Positions 1-9,600 of a stretch of 64,000 nt of DNA are shown in pieces. Source of the stretch: Lachnospiraceae bacterium. GTDB taxonomy: Bacteria; Bacillota; Clostridia; Lachnospirales; Lachnospiraceae. A program made the translations under genes and the position numbers. A model generated the notes under the pieces. The model did no database searches and was not told the DNA's origin. It saw only the letters and a list, made by a program, of their open reading frames with translations. Numbering within the stretch: the first letter of the stretch is position 1; each line of letters begins with the position of its first letter. The DNA lies in the NCBI GenBank assembly GCA_949383255.1, contig CASJPF010000007.1, positions 1 to 64,000 on the forward strand. Direction: 5' to 3'.

Positions 1-53
1 CAGATGTAAGAGTTGGAAGTTGCAAATATTTGCTTAATCAGCAGACACTAATT

Positions 54-90
54 AATTCCTATTGACTTACTAGGAAATAGATGCTATAAT
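54..90 (+). promoter_or_regulatory. Promoter with overlapping Rrf2-type operator
   Basis: TTGACT (62-67) and TATAAT (85-90) are separated by 17 nt, a near-consensus housekeeping promoter. The -35 box lies inside an inverted repeat, TTCCTA (56-61) and TAGGAA (71-76), extendable to 7 of 8 bases per arm. Rrf2-family regulators bind sites of this architecture, so autoregulation of the downstream isc operon is inferred. Confidence 0.7.
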
Positions 91-147
91 GCAAGAATAT
101 TGATTGCTTGGTATAAGAGAGATTTATAAGCGCAGGAGGAAAGTTTT

Positions 148-573
148 ATGATTATATCAACCAAAGGGCGGTATGCACTGCGAATTATGCTGGATTTGGC
201 AAATCATTCTGGGGAGAAGGTAAAACTGAAAGACATTGCTTCTAGGCAGGAAATATCTGAAAAATATATGGAGCAGATTATTGCTGTTTTAAACAAGGCA
301 GGCTATGTACGTAGCACGCGCGGCGCGCGGGGAGGCTATCAGTTGGTAAAGGCGCCCAAAGAGTATGCGGTTGGAATGATTTTGCGGCTTACAGAGGGTT
401 CACTTGCGCCAGTGGAATGTCTTTCTGAAAATGCGCTTTCCTGCGCGCGCGAAAAGAAATGTGCGGCGGTTGAGTTGTACCAGCGCATTTATGATGCTGT
501 GAATGATGTGATTGACACAACAACATTGCAGGATTTGCTTGATATTGAACAGGAGAAAACAAAGCGTGAATAA
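148..573 (+). CDS. iscR: Rrf2/IscR-family transcriptional regulator
   Basis: This 141-residue protein has the Rrf2 layout: an N-terminal winged helix beginning MIISTKGRYALRIM, a recognition segment near residues 30-48, and the wing motif RGARGGYQL at 58-66. Three cysteines at 91, 99 and 105 occupy the region where IscR ligates a [2Fe-2S] cluster, so iron-sulfur or redox sensing is likely; the spacing (x7, x5) differs slightly from E. coli IscR. It starts at ATG 148 behind AGGAGGAAAG. It is the first gene of an operon with a cysteine desulfurase 20 nt downstream and an IscU scaffold after that. The palindrome over its own -35 box suggests negative autoregulation. A CymR-type cysteine regulator is the main alternative, but the clustered cysteines and the operon favour IscR. 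Confidence 0.85.
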   Translation: MIISTKGRYALRIMLDLANHSGEKVKLKDIASRQEISEKYMEQIIAVLNKAGYVRSTRGARGGYQLVKAPKEYAVGMILRLTEGSLAPVECLSENALSCAREKKCAAVELYQRIYDAVNDVIDTTTLQDLLDIEQEKTKRE

Positions 574-593
574 CGTCAAGGAGGAAAAAAGCA

Positions 594-1778
594 ATGATAT
601 ATCTTGATAATGCGGCGACGACAAAAATGTCTGAGGAAGTATTTGATGCGATGAAGCCATATTTTTGTGAACAGTATGCAAATCCGTCAGCGATTTATAG
701 TTTTGCAGGCAGCGCTGCAAAGGCTGTAGATGAGGCGCGAAAGAAGACAGCAGCGCTTATTGGAGCACGGTCAGAGGAAATTTATTTTACTGCCGGGGGC
801 AGTGAGTCTGACAACTGGGCAGTTAGAGCTGCGGCAGCGTTTGGCAAGGCAAAAGGGAAACACATTATCACTTCCACAATAGAACATCATGCGGTGTTGC
901 ATACTTGCCAATACCTTGAGAAACAAGGCTATGAAGTGACGTATGTCAATGTGGATGCACATGGAAAAATAAAATTGGATGCGCTGGAAGCGGCGATTAG
1001 ACCAGACACAATTCTTATTACTGTTATGGCGGCAAACAATGAGATTGGCACCATACAACCTCTAAAAGAAATTGGTGCGATTGCAAAGAAGAATCATATC
1101 CTTTTTCACACAGACGCAGTGCAGGCATATGGGCATATTCCACTCAATGTGGATGAGATGGGAATTGACTTGCTAAGTGCCAGCGGACATAAATTCAATG
1201 GACCTAAGGGAACAGGATTTCTATATATCCGAAGAGGGGTGCGCATTGGCGCGTTAATACATGGCGGTGCGCAGGAACGTTCGCGGCGCGCAGGAACGCT
1301 GAACACGCCAAATATAGTAGGAATGGGAGTTGCTGCGGAACTTGCAGCAAGGAGTCTTGACGAGCGCATGAAAAAAGAGGCGGCATTGCGAGATTATCTA
1401 ATTGATAGGATATTAAAGGAAGTGCCATACAGCAGGTTGAATGGACATTTGACGGACAGGCTTCCCAACAATGCGAACTTTTGTTTTGAATTTATTGAAG
1501 GAGAGTCCTTATTGATATTGCTCGACCAGCAGGGAATTTGCGCGTCATCTGGTTCTGCCTGTACTTCTGGCTCGTTGGACCCGTCGCATGTTCTGTTGGC
1601 AATTGGGTTGCCACATGAGATTGCGCATGGCTCTTTAAGATTGACGCTCTCTGAGGAGACAACAAAAGAGGAAATTGATTTTACGGTGGAGGCAATCAAA
1701 CAGATTGTGGAGAGACTTCGCGCAATGTCTCCATTGTATGAAGACAGCATAAAGAGAGGTGACATTAATGTACAGTGA
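594..1778 (+). CDS. iscS: Cysteine desulfurase (NifS/IscS type)
   Basis: This 394-residue pyridoxal-phosphate enzyme takes sulfur from cysteine as an enzyme-bound persulfide and releases alanine. The PLP-binding lysine is K200 in SGHKFNGPKG, and the catalytic cysteine is C323 in the short loop ASSGSACTSGS, as in class I (NifS/IscS) enzymes. The amino terminus MIYLDNAATT and the motif TSTIEHHA (H98-H99) are family hallmarks. It starts at ATG 594 after AAGGAGG. The iscU start lies inside its last codons, so the two are translationally coupled, which fits delivery of sulfur to that scaffold for Fe-S cluster assembly. Confidence 0.93.
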   Translation: MIYLDNAATTKMSEEVFDAMKPYFCEQYANPSAIYSFAGSAAKAVDEARKKTAALIGARSEEIYFTAGGSESDNWAVRAAAAFGKAKGKHIITSTIEHHAVLHTCQYLEKQGYEVTYVNVDAHGKIKLDALEAAIRPDTILITVMAANNEIGTIQPLKEIGAIAKKNHILFHTDAVQAYGHIPLNVDEMGIDLLSASGHKFNGPKGTGFLYIRRGVRIGALIHGGAQERSRRAGTLNTPNIVGMGVAAELAARSLDERMKKEAALRDYLIDRILKEVPYSRLNGHLTDRLPNNANFCFEFIEGESLLILLDQQGICASSGSACTSGSLDPSHVLLAIGLPHEIAHGSLRLTLSEETTKEEIDFTVEAIKQIVERLRAMSPLYEDSIKRGDINVQ

Positions 1779-2199
1779 AAAAGTAATGGACCATTTTAAT
1801 AATCCGCGCAATGTGGGAACAATTGAGAATGCAAGTGGCGTGGGAACTGTGGGAAATGCAAAGTGCGGCGATATTATGCGCATATATCTTGATATTGGTG
1901 ATGATGGCGTAATACAGGCGGCAAAATTTAAGACATTTGGCTGTGGCGCCGCGGTGGCGACAAGCAGCATGGCGACAGAACTTGTGAAAGGCAAGACAGT
2001 ACAACAGGCGTTAGAAGTCACTAACAAGGCAGTTATGGAGGCGCTTGACGGATTGCCGCCTGTGAAAGTACATTGCTCGCTTCTTGCGGAGGAGGCGATT
2101 CACGCAGCGCTCTGGGATTATGCGCAGAAAAATAATCTCACAATTGAAGGTTTAAAGAAGCCAGTTGATGATATAGAAGAAAAAGTGAAAGAGGAATAG
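1768..2199 (+). CDS. iscU: Fe-S cluster assembly scaffold IscU/NifU-like
   Basis: This protein of about 143 residues has the IscU scaffold pattern: a cysteine followed by Gly-Asp in AKCGDIM, a second cysteine in FGCGAAVATSS, and a third in VHCSLLAEEA. With the conserved aspartate these are the usual ligands of the nascent [2Fe-2S] cluster. I chose ATG 1768 over an in-frame GTG at 1759 because GAGAGG at 1754-1759 is ideally spaced from it and the protein then begins MYSEKVMDHF, as in the family. The start overlaps the iscS stop by 11 nt. There are no hscAB or fdx genes here, the usual minimal clostridial arrangement. A strong terminator follows. Confidence 0.92.
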   Translation: MYSEKVMDHFNNPRNVGTIENASGVGTVGNAKCGDIMRIYLDIGDDGVIQAAKFKTFGCGAAVATSSMATELVKGKTVQQALEVTNKAVMEALDGLPPVKVHCSLLAEEAIHAALWDYAQKNNLTIEGLKKPVDDIEEKVKEE

Positions 2200-2206
2200 C
2201 CAAACA

Positions 2207-2238
2207 AAAAATCCGGTTTTTACAGACCGGATTTTTAT
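2207..2238 (+). terminator. Intrinsic terminator of isc operon
   Basis: An 11-bp perfect stem (2207-2217 with 2226-2236, core ATCCGGT/ACCGGAT) closes an 8-nt loop and ends in TTTTT. Confidence 0.9.
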
Positions 2239-2336
2239 GCGCATGGGCACCCAAAGGAATATTGTCAGCAGACGGTTGCACAACGCGCGAGTAGGGGAAA
2301 AATTTTCCCCTACCCGATTCATAATAAGTTACTGAT
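2237..2336. repeat. Dispersed structured repeat family A, copy 1
   Basis: It starts flush with the T-tract of the iscU terminator as ATGCGCATGGGC and continues to GCGCGAGTAGGGG and an 11-bp hairpin GTAGGGGAAAA/TTTTCCCCTAC. The same order of parts occurs at 24239-24330 and 44407-44512, each time directly after an intrinsic terminator. No reading frame is evident. Confidence 0.6.
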
Positions 2337-2348
2337 CACTGCGTTCCA

Positions 2349-2470
2349 GTAACAGATAAAAATCCATGCAAAATCACCTTCGGTGATGGATTTTTACTTG
2401 AACGCGACACATTTTCGCACGGAATTAGCAGTGAATGCTAATTCCTGTCTGAACAATAATTATAATAACC
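2349..2470. repeat. Dispersed repeat family B, diverged copy
   Basis: AGTAAC at 2349 and ACGGAAT at 2419 lie 70 nt apart, against 69 in the copies at 12196 and 38576. The conserved 3' hairpin GGAATTAGCAGTGAATGCTAATTCC is recognisable. The middle is replaced by a terminator-like hairpin (2357-2396, inner arms ATCACC/GGTGAT, flanked by AAAAATCCA and TGGATTTTT), which may also insulate the next gene. Confidence 0.45.
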
Positions 2471-2499
2471 TATTTTTCACAAAAATTGCATAAAATTTA

Positions 2500-2528
2500 T
2501 TGATAATAAAGACAATTTGCACTATACT
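2500..2528 (+). promoter_or_regulatory. Promoter of the CoA-disulfide reductase fusion gene
   Basis: TTGATA (2500-2505), 17-nt spacer, TATACT (2523-2528), 58 nt upstream of the start codon. Confidence 0.75.
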
Positions 2529-2586
2529 ATTAATACATGGTGCTGATTATAAAATCAATTGTGCTTGGAGAATAGGAGGAGAAACA

Positions 2587-5157
2587 ATGAAGTATGTGAT
2601 CTTAGGCGGTGTTGCGGCTGGAACAAAAGCAGCGGCAAAACTCAAACGTCTTGATCGGCAGGCTGAAGTGAAAATTTTTACAAAGAGTTCTGATATTTCC
2701 TACGCTGGCTGTGGGCTTCCATACTATATTGGAGGGGACATTGCCACAAGGGAGGAATTGATTGTAAATTCACCAGCAAAATATATGGGATTGACAGGTG
2801 CGCAGGTGGAAACTGGATGCGAGGCGATTCGAGTAGATAGCGCCAATCAACAAGTTTGCTTTCGCCGCGCAAACGGAAGCGAATTTTTGGAAAGTTATGA
2901 TAAGCTAATAATAGCCACAGGGGCGGCACCCTTTGTTCCTCCTGTGGAGGGGGTAGCACTTGCAGGCGTATTTTGTGTGCGCACGCCAGATGATGCGGAG
3001 GCAGTTCGCGCGTATGTAAAGACCAATCAATGCCATAAGGCAGTTGTGTGCGGAGCTGGTTTTATAGGACTTGAAGTGGCAGAGAATCTCGCTGCATTGC
3101 AGATGGAAGTGACAGTGATTGACGCTGCGCCGCAGATAATGCCAAATGCATTTGATGCAGATATGGCAGGATACGCCAAACGCAAATTAAAAGCAAGTGG
3201 AATGCGTGTGTTTACATCTGTGAGCCTTCAGGGAATAAACGGAACGCAAAAGGTTGAAAGTGTGCGCACAGACAATGGTGTTTTATCGGCAGACATTGTA
3301 ATCTTGGCAATTGGTGTGCGGCCCGCCACAAAGTTTTTGAATGATTCAGGAATAGAGATGGTGCGGGGAACAATTCTTGTGGATGAGACGATGCAAACAA
3401 ACTTGCCCAATATCTATGCGACTGGTGACTGTGCAATAGTTAAAAATGCGCTGACAGATAAGCCGCAGTGGTCAGCGATGGGCTCGACGGCAAATCTCGC
3501 TGCGCGTGCGATGGCAAAAAAATTGTATGGACAGGGAAATGGATATAGTGGATGTTTGGGGACAGGTGTTGTTCGTTTGCTTTCGGATTTCAATGGTGGC
3601 AGGACTGGCTTAACACAGGAACAAGCAAGGTTAGCCGGCTTTGATGCAGAATCCGTGGTTTGTGTTCTGGATGACAAGGCACATTATTATCCGGGTGCAT
3701 CCTCCTTTATTGTAAAACTGATAGCGGATAAGAAAACGCGCAGGCTTCTTGGGATTCAGGTGCTTGGTGCAGGCGCTGTGGATAAAATGGTAGATATTGC
3801 TGTGACGGGGCTTTATCAAGGAATGAAACTGGATGATTTTGACACGATGGATTTTGCCTATGCACCACCTTTTTCTACTGCGATTCATCCGTTTGTCACA
3901 GCCTGCTACATATTAGAAAATAAGATAGATGGAGTATTTGACAGTATGAGCCCATCGGAATATGCCGCTGGTGCTGCAAAAGGGTATACTGTTTTGGATG
4001 TGCAGCCAGCGCCTGCAATTCCAAATGCGCGCTGGGTAGAACTTTCTAAGGTGACAGAGCCATTGGAAGGTTTAGAGAAGGACGCAAAACTTTTGCTTGT
4101 GTGCGCAAAGGGTAAGCGAGGGTACTTTTTACAAAATCGGTTAAAGGCGCTGGGATATACCAATACACTTGTTCTGGAAGGCGGTGTCACTTTCAATGAA
4201 GTGAAAGTACCGCGCAATGGAAGCAAGTTGTCGCCGGAGGATATTAAGCGCGTAAAAGGGCTTGGCTGCCTACAAGATAAGCGCTATGAGGATATTTTTA
4301 ATGTTCGCGTAATTACAAGAAATGGAAAAATTACAGCGGAAGAACAGAAAAAGATTGCGGAGGCAGCACAGCGGTTTGGAACAGGCGAGGTGACAATGAC
4401 CACGCGTCTGACCTTGGAAATACAGGGAGTTCCATATGACAACATTGACGCCATACGGGAATTTTTGGCGGAAGCAGGGCTTGAAACTGGCGGAACAGGT
4501 TCCAAAGTACGCCCTGTTGTATCCTGCAAAGGAACCACCTGTCAGTATGGTTTGATTGATACGTTTGCGCTCTCACAGAAGTTGCATGAGCTTTATTATA
4601 AGGGGTATCATGACGTAGCACTGCCACACAAGTTTAAGATTGCAGTTGGTGGGTGCCCAAACAACTGTGTAAAACCAGATTTAAATGACCTTGGAATTAT
4701 CGGTCAACGTGTGCCAGAAATTGACTTGTCAAAATGCCGTGGCTGCAAAGTGTGTCAGGTGGAGAAGGGTTGTCCAATTCATGTGGCACAGATGGAAGAC
4801 GGAAAGATTCGGATTGCATCAGACGCATGCAATCATTGTGGGCGCTGTATTGGCAAATGCCCATTTGGCGCAATCAATGAGTCTGCGGCGGGCTATCGCA
4901 TCTATATTGGTGGGCGTTGGGGAAAGAAAGTGGCGCAGGGCCATATGCTAGAGAAAATCTTTACATCTGAGGAAGAAGTGATTGCAATGACAGAACGTGC
5001 GATTTTATTCTTCCGCGATGAAGGACTTTCTGGAGAACGTTTTGCAGATACAATTGACCGACTTGGATTTGACTACGTGCAGGAAAAGCTGTTGAACAAT
5101 ACAATTGACCGCGAACAGATTTTAAAGAAAACAGTAGTGGGCGGAGCGACATGTTAA
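2587..5157 (+). CDS. CoA-disulfide reductase / rhodanese / siroheme reductase / ferredoxin fusion
   Basis: This 856-residue protein has four modules. Residues 1-450 are a FAD/NAD(P) oxidoreductase: MKYVILGGVAAG at the FAD site, GAGFIGLEVAENL at the NAD site, and the single cysteine C42 in SYAGCGLPYY typical of CoA-disulfide reductases. Residues 455-540 form a rhodanese-like domain with C506 in LLVCAKGKRG. Residues 560-710 resemble the siroheme/[4Fe-4S] half-domain of sulfite/nitrite reductases, with cysteines 647, 652, 690 and 694 (x4 and x3 spacing; x5 is usual for the first pair). Residues 715-790 carry two ferredoxin cysteine clusters. The start at ATG 2587 follows GGAGG; an earlier in-frame ATG at 2500 falls in the promoter. 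The set suggests electron transfer from NAD(P)H to sulfur-sulfur or sulfite-level sulfur. The substrate is not deducible. Confidence 0.85.
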   Translation: MKYVILGGVAAGTKAAAKLKRLDRQAEVKIFTKSSDISYAGCGLPYYIGGDIATREELIVNSPAKYMGLTGAQVETGCEAIRVDSANQQVCFRRANGSEFLESYDKLIIATGAAPFVPPVEGVALAGVFCVRTPDDAEAVRAYVKTNQCHKAVVCGAGFIGLEVAENLAALQMEVTVIDAAPQIMPNAFDADMAGYAKRKLKASGMRVFTSVSLQGINGTQKVESVRTDNGVLSADIVILAIGVRPATKFLNDSGIEMVRGTILVDETMQTNLPNIYATGDCAIVKNALTDKPQWSAMGSTANLAARAMAKKLYGQGNGYSGCLGTGVVRLLSDFNGGRTGLTQEQARLAGFDAESVVCVLDDKAHYYPGASSFIVKLIADKKTRRLLGIQVLGAGAVDKMVDIAVTGLYQGMKLDDFDTMDFAYAPPFSTAIHPFVTACYILENKIDGVFDSMSPSEYAAGAAKGYTVLDVQPAPAIPNARWVELSKVTEPLEGLEKDAKLLLVCAKGKRGYFLQNRLKALGYTNTLVLEGGVTFNEVKVPRNGSKLSPEDIKRVKGLGCLQDKRYEDIFNVRVITRNGKITAEEQKKIAEAAQRFGTGEVTMTTRLTLEIQGVPYDNIDAIREFLAEAGLETGGTGSKVRPVVSCKGTTCQYGLIDTFALSQKLHELYYKGYHDVALPHKFKIAVGGCPNNCVKPDLNDLGIIGQRVPEIDLSKCRGCKVCQVEKGCPIHVAQMEDGKIRIASDACNHCGRCIGKCPFGAINESAAGYRIYIGGRWGKKVAQGHMLEKIFTSEEEVIAMTERAILFFRDEGLSGERFADTIDRLGFDYVQEKLLNNTIDREQILKKTVVGGATC

Positions 5158-5238
5158 TTTAGTGCACGAATGAAATGTAATAGAAATTCTGTTCTGCAAG
5201 AGTAATGCAGACAGGTTTAAAATAAGGAGGAAAATAAA

Positions 5239-6480
5239 ATGGAGAAAAAAAGAAACATTATTGTAGGTCAGTCTGGCGGTCCAACATCTGTGATTAATTC
5301 CAGTCTGGCGGGAGTGTACAAGACTGCAAAAGAAAGAGGATTCCACAAAGTATATGGTATGCTGCACGGAGTACAGGGATTTTTAGATGAACAGTATGTG
5401 GATTTGTCCACACAAATTCATTCTGATATGGATATTGAACTCTTAAAGAGAACACCGTCGGCTTTCTTGGGTTCCTGCCGTTATAAATTGCCAGAAATCC
5501 ATGAGAATCCTGATGTCTACGATAGGATTTTTAGTATTCTCGACAAGCTGGACATTGAGACCTTTATTTATATTGGTGGAAATGATTCTATGGATACCAT
5601 TAAAAAACTGTCCGATTATGCAATTTTAAAGGGCTATTCTCAGAAGTTCTTAGGAGTGCCAAAGACAATTGACAATGACTTGGCATTGACTGATCACACA
5701 CCGGGATTTGGAAGTGCGGCAAAATATATTGCAGCTTCCACAAAGGAGGTTATCCGTGATGCACTGGGACTTACTTATCATAAGACTATGATTACAATTA
5801 TTGAAGTTATGGGGCGCAATGCAGGCTGGCTTACTGGTGCGACAGCGCTTGCAAAAACAGAGGAATGTGACGGTCCAGATTTAATTTATTTGCCAGAGGT
5901 TCCATTTGATATAGATAAATTCTTGAAAAAAGTACAGGAATTAATCAAAAAGAAAGAATCGATTATTATTGCAGTTTCAGAAGGGATTAAACTTTCTGAT
6001 GGCAGATATGTCTGTGAACTTTCTGGCGGAGCAGATTATGTGGACGCGTTTGGACACAAACAGCTTCAGGGAACTGCTGCTTATCTAGCTGGATTCTTGG
6101 GAGCGGAGATTGGTTGCAAGACACGCAGTATTGAGTTCTCTACCCTGCAAAGAAGTGCGTCGCATATGGCTTCCCGCGTCGATGTGAATGAGGCGTTTAT
6201 GGTTGGTGGTGCCGCAGTAAAGGCAGCAGACGAGGGAGACACTGGCAAGATGGTTGTAATTGACCGTGTTTCTGATGATCCATATATGAGCGCCGCTGGT
6301 ATTTATGATGTACATCGCATTGCGAACAATGAGAAAGTAGTTCCTAGAAATTGGGTAAACAGAGAAGGAAACTATGTGACAGAGGAATTTATCAATTATA
6401 TAGAGCCATTAATTCAGGGCGATTATCAGCCATTTATGGTCAATGGTCTGCCACAGCATCTGGTTCTTAAGAAAAAATAA
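5239..6480 (+). CDS. pfp: 6-phosphofructokinase, probably pyrophosphate-dependent
   Basis: This 413-residue glycolytic enzyme phosphorylates fructose 6-phosphate. The phosphoryl-donor loop reads GGNDSMDT, with aspartate at the position that is glycine in ATP enzymes. The catalytic loop reads PKTIDND, with lysine in place of the ATP-type glycine. Both substitutions are the signature of pyrophosphate-dependent enzymes. The asparagine in GGND (usually GGDD) is a small deviation. MGRNAGWL (sugar phosphate binding) is intact. It starts at ATG 5239 after AAGGAGG. It is 81 nt downstream of the previous gene without an intervening terminator, so read-through is possible. Confidence 0.88.
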   Translation: MEKKRNIIVGQSGGPTSVINSSLAGVYKTAKERGFHKVYGMLHGVQGFLDEQYVDLSTQIHSDMDIELLKRTPSAFLGSCRYKLPEIHENPDVYDRIFSILDKLDIETFIYIGGNDSMDTIKKLSDYAILKGYSQKFLGVPKTIDNDLALTDHTPGFGSAAKYIAASTKEVIRDALGLTYHKTMITIIEVMGRNAGWLTGATALAKTEECDGPDLIYLPEVPFDIDKFLKKVQELIKKKESIIIAVSEGIKLSDGRYVCELSGGADYVDAFGHKQLQGTAAYLAGFLGAEIGCKTRSIEFSTLQRSASHMASRVDVNEAFMVGGAAVKAADEGDTGKMVVIDRVSDDPYMSAAGIYDVHRIANNEKVVPRNWVNREGNYVTEEFINYIEPLIQGDYQPFMVNGLPQHLVLKKK

Positions 6481-6488
6481 AAACTGGC

Positions 6489-6528
6489 AGGGCGTATGAG
6501 GCATAATTGTTTCATGCGCTCTTTTTAT
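6489..6528 (+). terminator. Terminator after phosphofructokinase
   Basis: A stem of AGGGCGTATGA with TTCATGCGCTCT (including G-U pairs) is followed by CTTTTTAT. Confidence 0.75.
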
Positions 6529-6587
6529 CGGATTATATGTTGTTATGAGCAACCTTCTAGACTATGAATAGCAACGATTATACTACA

Positions 6588-6616
6588 TTGACGCATGAAA
6601 ACAGTGGTAGTATAAT
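6588..6616 (+). promoter_or_regulatory. Promoter of hybrid sensor kinase gene
   Basis: TTGACG (6588-6593), 17-nt spacer, TATAAT (6611-6616); the coding start is 39 nt downstream. Confidence 0.75.
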
Positions 6617-6654
6617 ATTAAAAAAGGTCAGGATGGACGCAAGGGAGAATATAT

Positions 6655-9600
6655 ATGAAAAGAAGGAAGTTGTTGCAGGATATCATAATCGTTATTTTTT
6701 TATTGGTGGCTGTGGTCATCTTATTCTGTTGGTATACAACACAGAACAGTGTGCGTATGGAACGGCAGAACAAGAACTATGCGGCGGATTCAGCTCGGCA
6801 GACCATGACACGAATTAATGAAACAATGAACAATGCACGGGCATTGATTACGACTTATGCGTACTTTGTCAGTGAAGGGCTTGATAAACCTGTTATTGAC
6901 AAACAGCTTTTAAAAGAAATTGAGCATAACGCACTGTTTGATGCGATACTTTTTACAGACTCAGCAGGTATCAACCATACCTCTGATGGGCGGACTTCTG
7001 ATGCGTCAGATCGAGATTATTATCAGAAAGGAATGAGAGGCGAGAGCGGCATTGCAGTTATATTTGACTCCTATTTTTTTAATGAGACAATGGTGAGTTT
7101 CTATGCGCCAGTGCGGTATCAAGGTGAGATTATAGGCGTGCTAAGAGGATCTTATCTTGCAGAAGAATATCTAAAGGATATGTTGACAACAAGTTATTTT
7201 GGCGAGACAGCAAATGTATATCTATGCACGTCAAGCGGCAGAGCGATTGCAAGTTCTGGGGGTAATATCTATAAGGAAGACTTAATTGATGCTCTTGTGG
7301 AAAATCATGTGATTGACAGTCAAGTGGCAAAAGATGCAAGGGGAATTTTTGCGCATGGTGGAGAAGGGTCTTTTATTTGTGCACAAGGTTATAAGACGGA
7401 CAATCTCTGTGCGACCCACCTTAAAGATAACGATTTTGTCCTAGTGCAAACGTTTCCAAAGAGTGTTACACAGCGCATGATTCGAGATGAGAATATTGTG
7501 GGAATTCAACTGGAAGTAATGTTGATTATACTCTTTGTACTCTATATCATTACTCTTATTATCCGGGCAGGCCGCGAGAGAAGATTGTTACAAAACGAAA
7601 ACAGGGAAATGGGATACATTATCAATGGTATTACTACATTATTTTCACGTTTTGCATTGGTTAATCTTGAGACAGGAACCTATCAGTACCTTGCGGGAAC
7701 AAGGGCAGAGGACAGTGCAGTGAATATTTTTGGTCAATATGATAAATTAATGGAACATTTGTGTTCTATTATGATTGATGAGGAGGAGCGGGCAGAGTTT
7801 ACGAAAATGATTGACCGAGAGTCGCTTGTTCAAGTGCTGACAGAACAGAGTGATATACGATTTGAGCGTCATGTGTTGCGCAATGGTCAGCCAGAGTGGG
7901 AACATATGAATATTATCTGTTTGGAGAGAAAAGATGGCACAGCAGTGAAAGCGCTTATTACCCGCCAGAATATTACAGAGGTAAAGGAAAAAGAACTGGA
8001 AATTCAAGAACAAATGTTTCTTGCAAACCGCAAAGAACGCCAATATCAGCTTGCTATTATGTCAAATTCTATTTACACTTTTGAGTTTAATTTGACAAAA
8101 GATTTGATAGAGCACGATATTTTACGTACGGTGGGCGAACAACAAGTGTCTATGTTGGAGATGGCAGGACTTAAGGCGCCTTGTCGGGCTTCTGAGTGGT
8201 TTGAGCGGCGCAGAGCATACGTTTCAAAAGAATCTCTTGAAGATTATGATGCTGTTATAAACTTTGCTCACTTAAAGAAATGTTTTGAGATAGGTGAAGC
8301 GGAAGTAAGCGTTGAGTACTGGGGAAAAGATATTGATGAGCATGAGATTTGTGTGCGACAGTCATTCCTTATGACGCAGGATGACAGGACAGATGATATT
8401 ATTGTGATGGTAGTAAAAAAAGAGATTACAGAGAGTGTCAAGAAGCAGCGAGAACAAACGCAGGCTTTACAGGATGCACTGATGCAGGCACAGCATGCAA
8501 ACAGGGCAAAGACAACGTTTCTCTCCAATATGTCGCATGATATTCGCACGCCGATGAACGCAATTATCGGTTTTACAACGATTGCAGTAAGCCATATTAA
8601 TAATAAAGAGCAGGTTCGAGACTGCTTGCAGAAGGTGCTTTCTTCCAGTAATCATCTACTAAGTTTAATCAATGACATTCTGGATATGAGCAGAATTGAA
8701 AGCGGAAAGGTACAAATTAAGGAGCAAGACTGTAATATTTCTGAGTTAATGCACAACTTGGTTAATATTATTCAACCGCAAGTTAAGGCAAAGCAGTTGG
8801 AACTGTTTATTGATACATTTGAGATTGTTAACGAGGATGTCATTGCAGATGCTTTGAAACTGAACCAAGTGTTTATTAATCTTTTGAGTAATGCTGTGAA
8901 ATATACGCCGGCAGGTGGAAGCATTGCCTTCCGCATCATGCAAAAGACAACCTTTCGTCATGGATATGGTGATTATGTATTTATTATTAAGGATAATGGT
9001 ATTGGCATGTCACCAGAGTTTGTCGATCATATCTTTGAGCCATTTGAGCGAGAGTCCACAGTAACACAGTCTGGCATTCAAGGAACAGGTTTAGGCATGG
9101 CAATTACAAGGAATATTGTGGAAATGATGGGAGGGGAAATCCATGTCGAAAGTGAGGTTGGAAAAGGAAGTACTTTTACGGTTGAGATTTCTTTAAAACT
9201 ACAGGATATAGAAAAAAATGCAGCGCAGATTAAGGAGTTAAGTGGTCTGCGTGCACTGGTGGTTGACGATGATTTCCATGTCTGTGATAGTGTAAGTAAG
9301 ATGCTAAAACAGATTGGTATGCGGGCTGAATGGACGACTTCTGGCAGGGAAGCTGCATATCGTGCGCAGATGGCATATGAGGAAGGCGATGCCTTTCACA
9401 CATATATTATTGATTGGCAAATGCCAGAGACAAGCGGAGTAGAGACTGCCAGACGTATCCGCAGTGTGGCGGGAAGTGATGTGCCAATTATTATTCTGAC
9501 CGCATACGACTGGTCCGACATTGAGGAGGAAGCCAAGGCAGCAGGTGTGACTGCATTCTGTGCAAAGCCGCTCTTTATGTCAGATTTGAAATCAGCATTG

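Noticed and set aside
2500-2586. Upstream extension of the redox fusion gene
   Set aside because: The first ATG begins in the promoter; the FAD-binding N-terminus and GGAGG fix the start at 2587.
6564-6818. 84-codon plus-strand frame overlapping the hybrid kinase start
   Set aside because: It starts upstream of the kinase promoter, has no ribosome site and runs out of frame inside a well-supported gene.
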